From NCBI RefSeq assembly GCF_018446385.1, contig NC_055989.1, forward strand, positions 137,047,004-137,111,003: a DNA stretch of 64,000 bases, in the 5' to 3' direction. Within the stretch, counting starts at the first letter, position 1, and every line of letters starts with the position of its first letter. Origin of the DNA: Zingiber officinale (taxonomy: Eukaryota; Streptophyta; Magnoliopsida; Zingiberales; Zingiberaceae). The translations under genes were made by a program, and so were the position numbers. Shown one piece after another: positions 23,506-33,879 of the stretch. The notes beneath the pieces are model-generated. The model did not search any database and was not told the origin of the DNA. It was given only the letters and a program-made list of their open reading frames with translations.

Positions 23506-24520
23506 GATTGTTTGTATTCCAACGCCTCTATAGTAAGCAAGTTCAAAGAATGTGTAGAGATTGAAAAAAATGAAAGCAAGAACTCATTATGTTTAGATGT
23601 GCTGACCAGATGGAACTCAACTTTGATATTGAATATTACTAAAAAAATTGAAAGAACTTTTGATAGATTTGATGAACAAGATCCATGTTTTAAATTAGAT
23701 CTTCAATATACAGATTGACATGCTGTTTTGAATGAAAATGGAGAGATGATACTTGAATCAAATGGTAAACCTAAAAGAGAATTGAAGACTTTTGATGGGA
23801 AGTTAATAAGTGCAGATTGGAATAATGTTAGACTTTTTGCATCTCTTCTGCAAGTTGTTTATGATCTAATATTAAAAGTTTTAGGATCTTTGTATGTCGC
23901 ATCTAATACTTTTGCACACGAGATTAGTTATATTCATACCATCTTGAAGGAGTGGCAAGAAAATAATGATCTTGATGTGTATTCGATGGGAATTAAAATG
24001 AAAAATAAATTTGACAAGTATTGGGGAGATCCTGAGAAGACGAATAAGTTGCTTTATATTGCAGTGGTGCTTGATTCAAGGCATAAATTGGATTTTGTAA
24101 AATTTTTGTTAATTGAATTATATGGAGATGAGAATGGTGCAAAAGTAGGAAAGATAATAAAAGATACTTTGTTTGCTTTGTACAAGAATTATAAGAAAAA
24201 AATGGAGCCTCAATGTAATACCTCAAGAGTTTCATCTATTTCAGAATCTGACAATAACAATGCTCTAGAAAGTATGAGTTAAATAGATTTGAAAAGACAA
24301 TCAATCATTGACAAGTATAAGAAACAAAAGGCACAAGTTTTTCGTGATAACAATATATCAGAATTAGACAAGTATCTTAATGAAATAGTTGAAGAATATT
24401 ATAATACTTTTGACATTTTGGAATGGTGGAAATAAAATTGTCACAGCTATTCTAATATCAACAATTACTTTAGAATCCACTTTCAGTACTAGTGATATTT
24501 GATTGTTTTAGAAGTTCATT
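23506..24520 (+). pseudogene. hAT transposase remnant (RICESLEEPER-like)
   Basis: Two collinear frames, 23512-23715 and 23728-24279, followed by 24280-24430, read like plant zinc-finger BED / RICESLEEPER hAT transposases. FKECVEIEK then LDVLTRWNST (the conserved DVxTRWNST box) comes first, then VRLFASLL, SNTFAHEI, KFDKYWGDPEK and VLDSRHKLDF. The hATC dimerisation part begins with LDKYLNE and FDILEWWK. The N-terminal BED finger and the first catalytic region are missing. There are stops at 23716 and 24280, and the rest of hATC is cut and out of frame after WWK, with a short TLESTFST echo at about 24465-24490. It is therefore inactive. The left border coincides with the end of the LTR fragment at 23505. 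Confidence 0.85.
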
Positions 24521-25729
24521 GATTACATCGTGCAAAAATCAAGATTTGTCATGTCATGTAAGAATCAAGATTGCAATGTGATCTTTAATCTTCACAATGA
24601 ATTATTTTCGTGGAAGTTGAATTATATGTATCATCTCTTTAATTTTAATTGACATTTGGTAAAACTTGTAATCTCCTAATTTTGAATTTTGACCATGTAG
24701 TGACATTTGTAACTTTGGAACTTGGAACTTGTAGATCATTCGGGCCGGGGTTTATTGTAAGAATGCTATTAATTTTATAATATGCAAAAATATAAATAGT
24801 TTTTAGGTATTTTCTTGAGTTAATTCTATAAATGCACAGAGAACTTAATTCTATGAATACAGGAGAGTTATTTTGATTTTTTTATAATTTATTGAACCGT
24901 GTGGAGCTACATTTATTATTCTAAATATAAAATGATTAAAATTGAAAACTTATCTAATATATCAATGAAGCTTATAATTACCTACAAATAATCATAACCA
25001 TGAATAATCTAAAATTCTGTTAGTATTCCGAAACTCTTTAAACAATTGTTGTCAGTTCTCACATATATTTATAAAGTGAGGATAAAGATTGCAATATTAC
25101 TAAAAAAAAAATTAAAGCAAAACCCAAGTTTATTGCTCATCGGTTAGGCCAGAACTTTGGTATAAAAAATTTAATTATTTCGATCAAACTGAATTAATTA
25201 ATTAATATTTTATCAGTTTAATTGGTTCGATTCTTTCAAAAGGTCAGTCATTTTTAGATTAATTGGTTTGATCTATTGATCTATTTCGTCGATTCGATCA
25301 ATTCAGTTTAAATCGATTGCTTTACCTAAGACTGCGTACGCCGTTCTTTAATATTTGCCGAACATTTTTCAGCAAGATCACACGGTGGCAAGACTCTCAT
25401 TGCATGCTGTTGTTTCATGCGTGGCTACATGCGTTAAGTAGTTGACTAGCAGGCATCGTAGCACAGCACGTGGTTCAAACTCTCGGCGGCGTGAGTGTCG
25501 CGGCTGGTCAATTCCTGCTGTCTCGTGGCACCCGTGGCCAATGCCGTTCTTTAATTACAGTAAAGTAACTAAGCAGCTCAAGCACTTAATTCGGGTACAA
25601 TGATGTTCAACCGATGGCTGCATTGGCATAGCACGCCCAACGTGGAACACAACGTCAGACTAAGGATGAAAACTTTTGATTAAATCAAAATAACCCATAA
25701 ATCGAATTAATTTAAAATTTTAATTCAGT
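24521..25729. other. Intergenic AT-rich DNA
   Basis: No supported feature. 25130-25320 is a drifting tract of ggttcgatt/aattggtttgat units, a common decayed intergenic repeat. Confidence 0.4.
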
Positions 25730-25762
25730 TTATATATATATATATATATATAAAATTTTAAT

Positions 25763-25818
<56 letters not shown>
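25730..25818. repeat. (TA)n microsatellite with duplicated spacer
   Basis: Two (TA)n runs (25730-25752 and 25770-25818), each preceded by a copy of aaattttaattcagttta. Confidence 0.95.
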
Positions 25819-25821
<3 letters not shown>

Positions 25822-26754
25822 GATATCCTACGGACCTTTTTCTACGGAACTATACGGACCAACTCACGTGGCATATTTATCTCGTTATTTTTTATCGCGG
25901 CTTCCTAGTTTTCCTTATTTTCTTTTCCTCTAGTAGCCGAAGCAAGCCGCGATCCTCTCTCTCGCCGAAGCCGCGATCCTCTCCTTCTCGCCGAAGCCCC
26001 GATCCTCCTCGACACCACACGCGGCGCCTGCTCTCATCTTGCCGAGGCCTCGCGATCCTCTCCTGCTTCTCCTGCTCTACTCTCGCCGAGGCCACACTCC
26101 GCGTTTGCTCTCCTCTCGCCGACGCCACAAGCTAACAGAGTCGCCGACGAAGCTAGGGATCACAGCCATCTGCCCACGGCCGGCGGCTTCCGGCCGCTTG
26201 GACCCACCCACACTATAGCCCAAGGGGTGAATCCGTCAGGGATCGCGACCGGACTCCGGACGCTATCGCGACTGGACGCTCGCGATTAGACCCGATCGTG
26301 CCAGATTCCGGCGAGATCACGGCCGGAATCCGGCGCGGCCGCGATTGCGACTGGAATCCGGCTGCGATCGCGACCGGAATCCGGCTGCGATCGCGACCGG
26401 AATCCGGCTGCGATCGCGCCGGAATCCGGCTGCAATCGCACGTCGGATTCCGGTCGCGATCATGTCCGAAATCTGGCGCGATCGCGGCCGGATTCCGGAC
26501 GTGTCACGACCGAACGTGAGGCTGCCGGGCCAGCGGCGGGGGAGGTCAGTCGACGGCGGGGCGCGAGGCCAGCTGTGGGGCTGCTGGTCGGCGGCGGGCC
26601 GCGAGGGTGGAGGCGCGGTGAGCACGTTTGTTTCGGCGAGAACGAAGAGAATAAAAAGAGAAGAAGTTGTATTTAAAAAATAAACAAAATATTAAAAAAA
26701 ATCAAATTATGTGGTTGCGGAGGAATCCGCATGCCAAGGTCCGCATTTTATCAA

Positions 26755-26758
<4 letters not shown>
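25819..26758. mobile_element. GC-rich block inserted in (TA)n, possible non-autonomous transposon
   Basis: About 940 bases of strikingly GC-rich DNA lie between two (TA)n tracts. The left edge ttgatatcctacggacc and the inverted right edge ttttgataaaatgcggacc are similar. Further cggacc/cggatt motifs sit just inside both edges (ctatacggacc; catgcggatt), like subterminal repeats. The interior has a gccgaagccgcgatcctctc array (25930-26110, minus-strand purine-rich) and a gcgatcgcgaccggaatccg array. No transposase or convincing gene is found. Insertion into (TA)n recalls the rice Micron class. The assignment is inference. Confidence 0.45.
26295..26520. repeat. Minisatellite, ~23-bp gcgatcgcgaccggaatccg unit
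   Basis: At least three near-perfect tandem units at 26350-26430, with degenerate ones on either side (gcgatcgcgNccggattccgg). The unit contains the GCGATCGC palindrome. Open frames over it on both strands (26298-26519, 26317-26625, 26345-26683) are repeat artefacts. Confidence 0.8.

Positions 26759-26799
<41 letters not shown>
26759..26799. repeat. (AT)n microsatellite
   Basis: About 20 AT units directly at the right edge of the GC-rich block. Confidence 0.95.
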
Positions 26800-26804
<5 letters not shown>

Positions 26805-28740
26805 GATTTAATTGTGTTCACACGCACAGTAATACACATGGTTAAATCTATTGGTATTATATTAGAAAGATATTATATTTTTTTTAGTTGACATGAGGTA
26901 TTCGATTAATTTTAAAAGTTATTTATTAATTATAGGATAAATAAAAAGTGCTAATGATGACTCATCTAAATTACCATCATTTTTTAAATCCATTTTTCAT
27001 AGAGGAGAAATTTCTTACAATATGTTGCATCTAACATTTAAATCTACCCCTTAATTTTTTCATTGGAAGCATTGCATCATTACCCTCGAGCGTTAAAGGC
27101 ATCAGGCTGACATAGGTATCGGGACATTTTAAAATTTTCAAACTTTACTAGAGAGGTAAATTTAAAAAAAAACAATCTCACAGATAGTAAAGCACACATA
27201 TTTTTTATTAATAAAATAATTTTAAAATAAAACATATTTAATATTAAATAACATATAATACTCACAATGGGCATAATATATTCAAATAATATAATAAAAC
27301 TATTCTTAAAAAACCACTTAAATATTACATATTTTATAATTTTAACAATAAAATTATTAATTAAAATTTATAATCCAATTGTTCAATTATCTTTTTTCTT
27401 AATGGATAATATAGTGATTAATATTTTTTTACATAGTTGATAAGATATAAATTTGATTTTAACTTTTAAAAAATATGATTAATTAGGCTGAGTAATGTTG
27501 AGAAGCATCGACTATCAATGTAAATTAGGAAGCACTAGTGATTGACAATTCAGAAATCCAGTATCTCTTATTTATAGAACTTATTTAGAAAAAAAATATC
27601 TACAAATGTATTATATCTTAAAATTAAACCATAAATACTTTAGAGATAACTGAATACTCTTACCATTTGTATTATAGTCCCAGGAGAATCAATTTTAACC
27701 TGAAGAAACTTCTTTCTATGAATATAACTAATATAGTTAATAAAATTATATTGATAACATAAACATTTGAATAAAAATTATTTATTTTTTATAGATAAAT
27801 CAACACAGTCATTTTCTACTTCTGCTAGTAAAGAAGATCATTAAGTAGTCCAGATATAAATCATGGCCATTAATATTAGAATTCCTACTATGCCTTTAAA
27901 GTTTGTTCGAAAAATTTACATGATTTCAGTAAATTATCATCAATAGAATAACCTTTCCAAACTAAATAAAAAATCATATTTCTAAAATTGTTCGAACCGA
28001 GTTTATTGTGAAGAAATTTGATCTATTAAAAAAAGAAAGTAATATTAACTGAGAGACTCTTTAGTTGATTGTGTTATCTCTTCACCATCACTTTCATCAA
28101 ATGGTGTCTTTCTTCAAATAATATATTTTTCTTTGGAGATAGCTTCTACTCACGTGTGACTTATCATTTGTTTAACTTCCTTCGTTGCCTTATCAAAACC
28201 AAATTATCTAGTCTTCAAAAGTGAAAATATATTCATATTTTCATCTTGAATAAGTTTACTCATAGTTTTCACCATAAAAAAACCATGCATAAAGTCAACC
28301 ATGAAGTGAATTATAGTCATCCAACCATCATGTCAAGTCAACCAAAGTCACATAATCAGTACAAAAGATCAAATATAAGTTAATCAAAAGATGAAGGTGG
28401 GTGCCGGCCCATGTGATAGGACCTGTAAAAATCCATCACCTCCTGGGGCTACTCCTCTTGCCACCTGAATCCTACTATTTGGTAAAAGGCAGGGAAGGAA
28501 ATAAAAAGATGAAGAAAAAAAAAAAGGAGATTTGAAATTTTATTTGTTTAGGAGAAAGTGGCATACTGAAAAGAATGATAATAAAGGGTAAATTTAATTT
28601 TTTTTTACATATATGAAATGAAAGAATTTTTTCATCTTGATTTAAGGTGTAAGAAAAGATAAGAGAAATTTAAAAATTTATGTTTCAATTTTATCCCTAT
28701 TTTATTATATTAATTCTAAAAATTATTACTTTAGATCTTC
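26800..28740. other. Intergenic AT-rich DNA
   Basis: No gene or clear repeat structure. Long A/T runs, and open frames are short and featureless. Confidence 0.4.
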
Positions 28741-28779
28741 TTATGTCGCGATGAAAAACACTCGCATCGTCCGACTAAT

Positions 28780-28928
28780 ATTGCCCAATATTCGTACATT
28801 GTTGACGTCGATGCCGACTTTAATGCAGACGCTGACTTCGACGTCAACACCGATGCCGATATCGATGCCAACGATGATGTCAGCTTTGATACCGACACCG
28901 ACTTTAACACTGATTTCGACGTCAACTT
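28780..28928. repeat. Minisatellite of gaYgYcgaY hexamer units
   Basis: A degenerate 6/12-bp periodicity (gatgccgat, gacgtcaac, gataccgac) runs up to the stop codon of the adjacent antisense gene. It gives low-complexity frames on both strands, so those frames were not called as genes. Confidence 0.75.
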
Positions 28929-30645
28929 TCATAAATAAGCTACAATTTCTTGAATATGTAAGTTGATCACAGCTTCAAGCCGAGCGACCTCGTTTGCCAG
29001 ATCAGAAGCGCGTTTCCGTTCGGCTTCCAAAAGCTTTTTACTTTTCTCCAGAGCAGCCGTGGATTGCCCCTGGTTCGCCTCGGAAAGCTTGAGTTTTTTC
29101 ATTTCTTCCTCCAGCTCGGCCAGTCGATTGCTGACCGCAATCTGCTCTACCCAACTCTGCGAACAAAGGCAGTTAGGCTAAAAGCTAAAACAAAAAGCAT
29201 CAGTAAAGCAGAAAGACATACCCCGGTCGCCTGCTGCAGATTACTGTCCACTAACTGACCGGGGGACATGAGCGCGACGCGTAAGCGCGCGTCCTCCCAA
29301 ACTTTGGTGAGCGGACCGGTGAGGGTGATCTGCTGTTCGAGAGCTGATGGCCGATCAGCGGCCTGAAGGTATTCCTCCGAGGGAAATCTTAGGACGGTTT
29401 TAATCACCCTCGGGCCGCTCGAATCATCTTGAGATGCAGCGGCATAGCCAGAAGACTCGCCGATCGGGACCGGACGGTCGCCCAGTCGCCTAAGGCGAAT
29501 TAAAGTCCGAGAAGTGGAAGGTTGCGCCTCACGGATGGTCGGCGGCAAGTCAAGTTGAGTCGGAGTGTGCTCCGAGGAGACCGCCTCCAAAATCGCTTGA
29601 GCCTCATCACTCCGCTCGGCAAGCTGTTCCCTCAGTGAAGGCTGTTGAGCGGCTTGCTCTAGCCGACGGCGCTTTCGAGTCACCAAAGGTGTCTCGTCAG
29701 CCGATCGGCCTTCCTCCTCGCCCTGGCAGTCGATGCCTCGGGAGCAACTTGAGTTCCCTCGCTCCCTTCAGTTGCAGCGCCGGTCGGAGCCAAACCCCGT
29801 TCGACTACCTCTTTGTCCTTAAAGCCTCAATATTGGCGGCTTTCAGCTTGAGCTTTTCGGTTGTCTTAGCACGCCACATAACTTCAGCTGCAGAAACAAA
29901 GAATAAATCAGTTAGAACAAAAGAAAAAGGGGGATAAGAATCGCTTACTCATGCTACAAGGCAGATCGGCTTCGATGGGAGACAAGCCAAATATGTACAT
30001 TACTCCAGGAAGGAGTAACGTGTCAATATCGTAACGTTGGCTGACCAACTGGTTGGCCGCATGAAGATACGCCGGATGGCTCTTGAATTTGCCGAGGCCC
30101 GGTTGATTCGGCATCGCCGTCTGCCACTTCGTAGGGAAGGCCGGCCGCTCGGGGAGACGCATGAAAAAGAAGTGCTCCTTCCAATGCTTATTGGAGCTCG
30201 GCATGTTGGTAAATAGAACGAAACCCGACCTGGATTGAAATATGAAGGTTCCCCACTCGGATTGTTTTGGGTAGAAGAAATAGTGGAAGATTTGGGGGTC
30301 CAAGGGGATATCGTTCAATTTGAAAAGGACGATCACCCCGCTCAGCAACCTAATCGAGTTCGGGACTAATTGGCCGAGCGGGAGGCGAAAGTGGTTGCAT
30401 ATTTTGATGATGAACGGATGTGGAGGAAAGCGCAGCCCGGCCAAAAATTGATCACGGAAGAAGCAAATGGTGCCGGGCGGCGGATCATTGGGCCGATCGG
30501 AAGGAGTGGCTACAACTATCTCGTGGTCGGCCGGAATTTTATACGTCCGAATGAGACGCAAGGCATCTTCTTCATCGAATCGGCTCTCCATAGTCGTATA
30601 CCAAAGACTAGGAGCTCCGACTGTGGGCGTAGAAGTACTCGCCAT
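28929..30645 (-). pseudogene. Antisense extra gene of a Tat-like gypsy retrotransposon, three exons
   Basis: Exon 1 runs from the ATG at 30645 to 29949 (donor ATGA/GTAAGC). Exon 2 is 29887-29222 (acceptor CTGCAG, donor GG/GTATGT). Exon 3 is 29156-28929. Exon 1 (MASTSTPTVG..., ~232 residues) has the look of the 'putative gypsy-type transposon' domain common in plant proteins: PFIIKICNHFRLPLGQLVPN, a YFFYPKQSEWGTFIF segment, and KHWKEHFFFM. Exon 2 is polar, and exon 3 is a coiled coil (LAELEEEMKKLKLSEAN...). The frame does not close across exon 2: a stop is met near 29810 and the lower part is in another frame, so at least one indel has broken it. It lies antisense to the element's own polypurine tract and LTR. 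Extra antisense frames of this sort are known in Tat-lineage Ty3/gypsy elements. Function is unknown. Confidence 0.7.
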
Positions 30646-30887
30646 GATCGAAACAGAAGAGATATCGACAGAAAAACTAAAAGAAAAGGCCGCGCGAATG
30701 AAAAAGAAAGCAATGTAGGAGAAGGGGAGCTGAAAAGGAAGGCTTACGGGTACGAGAAAGATCAAGGAAAGGAGGAAGAGGGCGAGCGCACCAAACAGGC
30801 GAGGAATAACGATCGCCGGAGCAGAAGCAACAGCAGCGCGAAGACGAAGCAGGACGAAGCAACAGTGCGGCGGAAAATGAGTCGCGG

Positions 30888-30897
30888 GCCTTATATC
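30888..30897 (-). promoter_or_regulatory. TATA box of the antisense gene
   Basis: GATATAAGGC on the minus strand, about 250 bases before the ATG at 30645. This leaves a GC-rich, purine/pyrimidine-biased 5' leader of about 220 bases. Confidence 0.45.
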
Positions 30898-31030
30898 GCC
30901 GCCTGGGAGCAACCTCCACCGTCCGATCCAGGTCGTGAAAAACGAGGCCATCATCCAGCCGTTTATTTCAAACGACGGTTGTCCCATCGGAAGTGACGCC
31001 ACCGCCATACGCTGACAAACGTACGATCGC

Positions 31031-31092
31031 CACGTGTCAGCAGAATACTGGTCGCATTTAATGAGCGCCCCTTATCATGCGCAGCACACGTG
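31031..31092 (-). promoter_or_regulatory. Two G-boxes (CACGTG) upstream of the antisense gene
   Basis: CACGTG at 31031-31036 (within GCCACGTGTCAG) and at 31087-31092 (within ACACGTGAT), 135-200 bases upstream of the TATA box. ACGT-core palindromes bind bZIP/bHLH factors in plants. The spacing relative to the TATA box fits a proximal promoter. Confidence 0.45.
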
Positions 31093-31266
31093 ATGGGTAG
31101 CAGGGGAGAGAATCGGGCATGAGTTCCAAGAGAATACAAGGCACGAACAAGATACCGCCGAACGGATGAGCATCCCTAAGTCTGGCTGAGCGGATTAAGA
31201 TAGCGGTCGTTACTCAGTCAGATCGGCAGTCCAGTCAGTCGGACTTCGCCTCCTTCGACTAGACTC

Positions 31267-31280
31267 GAGGGGGAGGCAAG
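31267..31280 (+). other. Polypurine tract of the Tat-like element
   Basis: gagggggaggcaag immediately precedes the TG that starts the LTR at 31281. Confidence 0.65.
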
Positions 31281-32100
31281 TGATACGATGGTTAGAACAG
31301 GGGAGCCCCCCGCCGAAGTCAAAGGGCCAGTTGGGCGACCGGAGAAAGATGGGCCGGCAGGGACCTCCCGGCCGGCCGACCGAGGAATATCTGACGGTAA
31401 AAGGAGCCCCGGCGGGAGTCGGGGTTCTGACGCTCAGTGGAACAGTATCAAGGAGCCGAGCGGAAGGCTTAAGAGAAGGTGATATACTGTTAACAGTCCT
31501 TACATAACACCCTACCGAAATTCTCCCCAGCATATCGAAGTAAATGGCAGTCCGGACGGGAGGGGAGTTTCGTCCGGCCAGGGCGTGAGATGAGGTCCGT
31601 CCGGCCGACGCGTGAACTCCCCATCCAGCCGGACGGACGGACGTCCCGACCTGTGGTGGGTAGAGATGGACAAGAACACCTTCTGACAGCCGTCAAGTCC
31701 TATGGCTAGGCCATGCTCCAAGTCTGACAACGAGGTGTTCTGTTGTTCCATCAAGGACACACTCGGACTGTAGCAGTATGTCGTCAGGTAAGCTTTCTGA
31801 CAGACACATACCGAGGTATGAGTTGCGGACACGTATGCACCTCGGTGGACGTGCATGAGCTCTTTCACCGCTCTATATAAAGAGTCGCATACTTCGCCGG
31901 AGGTACGCGTTCAACACCTCTGGAGCCACTTTCTTCACTGTTTGCTTGCCTGACTTGAGCGTCGGAGGGTCGCCGCCGGGAACCCCTTCCCGGCCCAACT
32001 TCTGTGCAGGTTCGCCGGAGGTTCGTGCAACCAGTCGAAGATCCACGTCAGCAGCTGAGAGCGCCACGTACCCAGCGTCCGTTGATTCAACATTCGGACA
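31281..32100 (+). repeat. Ty3/gypsy (Tat-like) 3' LTR, ~820 bp
   Basis: Starts TGATACGATGG after the polypurine tract and ends ...ttcggaca at 32100. A TATATAAAG box is near 31874. It is followed by the R-U5 wording usual in GC-rich monocot gypsy LTRs (cttgagcgtcggagggtcgccgccgggaacccc). The 5' LTR and gag-pol are absent, so only the 3' end of the element remains. The end could be a few bases further right (ggatcat). Confidence 0.65.
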
Positions 32101-32990
32101 GGATCATTAACCAATAAATGCATACAAAATGCACTACATAAGTCTTTAACAAAAGTTAGGATAATTTTATAACTTTATATATTTAATCTTCATTACCCTC
32201 ACTTTCCTCCCAAACATGATAACACATGTTATGTTAATAAACCTTCATTCTCTCCCAAATAAGAATAATATAAATATTTTACTTCCCCTCTCTTCTCCCC
32301 TCCCCTTCCACTCTTTCTTTTCTATTAATAAACCTTCGCTCACCCCATTGACACATCATATTTTTCTCGAATCTAGTTATTCTTTCTTCCCTGGTGAGTG
32401 GAGCTCGAAGTGTCAACTCTAGTACAGGGATCTCTGACATATCATTATTGTCTGTCCCAAGGCGTAGCGTAGACGATGGACGCATGACGTCTCTGGCGTA
32501 ATGGCCAGGTGTCGATTCTTAGGAACTGATGACTTGGAATTTATTCCACCATACGCTTATGACCTGTATACCTGCATGTACCTCCCTCCATAACCGTAGG
32601 ACCGATACTAAGGGGCCGTTAAGATAATGGATCTAATTTTTGTTTAAATTTTTCCAAATCATAAATCAATCCCCCTTTTCCATCTTGGCTAAAGACAACT
32701 GCATAAATCCTATTTTAACGAAGGATTCAGATTATTTTGTGTTGCTTGATTTACATTTATGCCTATGGGGAATGGACACTAATGTTAGAGTAGTAAATGA
32801 TGGAGTGGGAAATATGGAGAATTACATTTATGACCAATCTATGACGAAAAGATAAAACATAAATGAGTGGAAGGTTTTGATGGCGGTAAGCTCTCCAGTG
32901 TTCACACGTAGGGTGAAGGCTATGATGACTTTATATAAAATATAGTCATGATACCTAAGATTAACAACACTAAAATTTGTTCATTGGGTG
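32101..32990. other. Intergenic DNA
   Basis: No supported gene. The frame 32640-32855 (71 codons) has no recognisable features. Confidence 0.35.
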
Positions 32991-32999
32991 CGTGCACCA

Positions 33000-33870
33000 A
33001 AAATGGGTCAGGTAGTGGCTCAGTGTAGTAAGTGAAGCAATGAAAGGTGTTAATTGAGATGTTGGTGCAATTATATTAGGATGTGACGTTTCAATATCTG
33101 ACGAGTATTTAAACTTAGAGAAATGTGGATCTTACTTGTCTTGTGTGAGAAGTTGTTGGAAAAGTCATTACGGGTCTAGAGACCAAATACAAGATAAGAG
33201 GAGACATCAAGTGATAGATTCTTGTCAAGGAGAAGTTTTTACAAATCAGAAGATTGAATGCAAGGTATGGAAATTTAAGGAGGCCAAAGGGCTAGATTAT
33301 TGGTAGAAGGAATGAGAGGATTATGAAATCGGATATAAGGGTAGATAAAGATTTAAAGATGAGAAAACTTTAAGCATAAAAGTCTAGGGAACAAGAGGTT
33401 CATCTAGCATGAGATATTCATGGGATGAGAATAGTGAAGTTAGGCATATTCCAACCATTAGAATGATTGAAACTATATATCAATTAATTGATAGAGTTTA
33501 ACAATCAATTGATACATTGCAAATGAGAAGGAGTTTGTGATTGAGGGGTTGGGCGTGCAAACCCTAAAATAGGATTTATCAGTCAATTGTTGGGTTCCAT
33601 TAATCGATTGATGGACTAAACCCAAAATGAGAAAAGAGTTTAGCAGAATAATCGATTGTATCATAACAATCGATTGTTGAGCTAAATCCCAAATTAGGAT
33701 TTTGCATAGTAACCCTAGCAATCAATTGCTAGGTAAAAGAAATAGATTAGTAACAATGGCGAGCGAACATAACACTCACAATGCAACTGGTTAGTTTGAT
33801 TGGTGGCTAGTAGTTGATTGCTAGGTGTTTTTCTTGAAGTATAAAGATCAAATCTTCGATACCTTGATTT
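33000..33870 (+). repeat. Decayed LTR-like tract with caatcgattg units
   Basis: The sequence ttggtgcaattatattaggatg at 33060 and the drifting repeat caatcgattgNNNggNNcNaaNccc at 33480-33830 (seven or more caat(c/t)gattg cores) are of LTR/leader type. They lead directly into Copia integrase remnants, so they probably belong to that element. Confidence 0.45.
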
Positions 33871-33879
33871 ATTTTTGTT

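Noticed and set aside
26298-26683. Frames over the GC-rich minisatellite
   Set aside because: All frames on both strands are low-complexity translations of the 23-bp unit.
30370-30996. Long plus-strand open frame (208 codons) opposite the antisense gene
   Set aside because: It mirrors the GC-rich minus-strand exon and leader. It has no domain features and is rich in Arg/Lys/Glu from purine-rich DNA.
30645-31008. N-terminal extension of the antisense gene to 31008
   Set aside because: The TATA box at 30888-30897 lies inside this extension, and the extra residues are unstructured and hydrophobic. The ATG at 30645 fits better.
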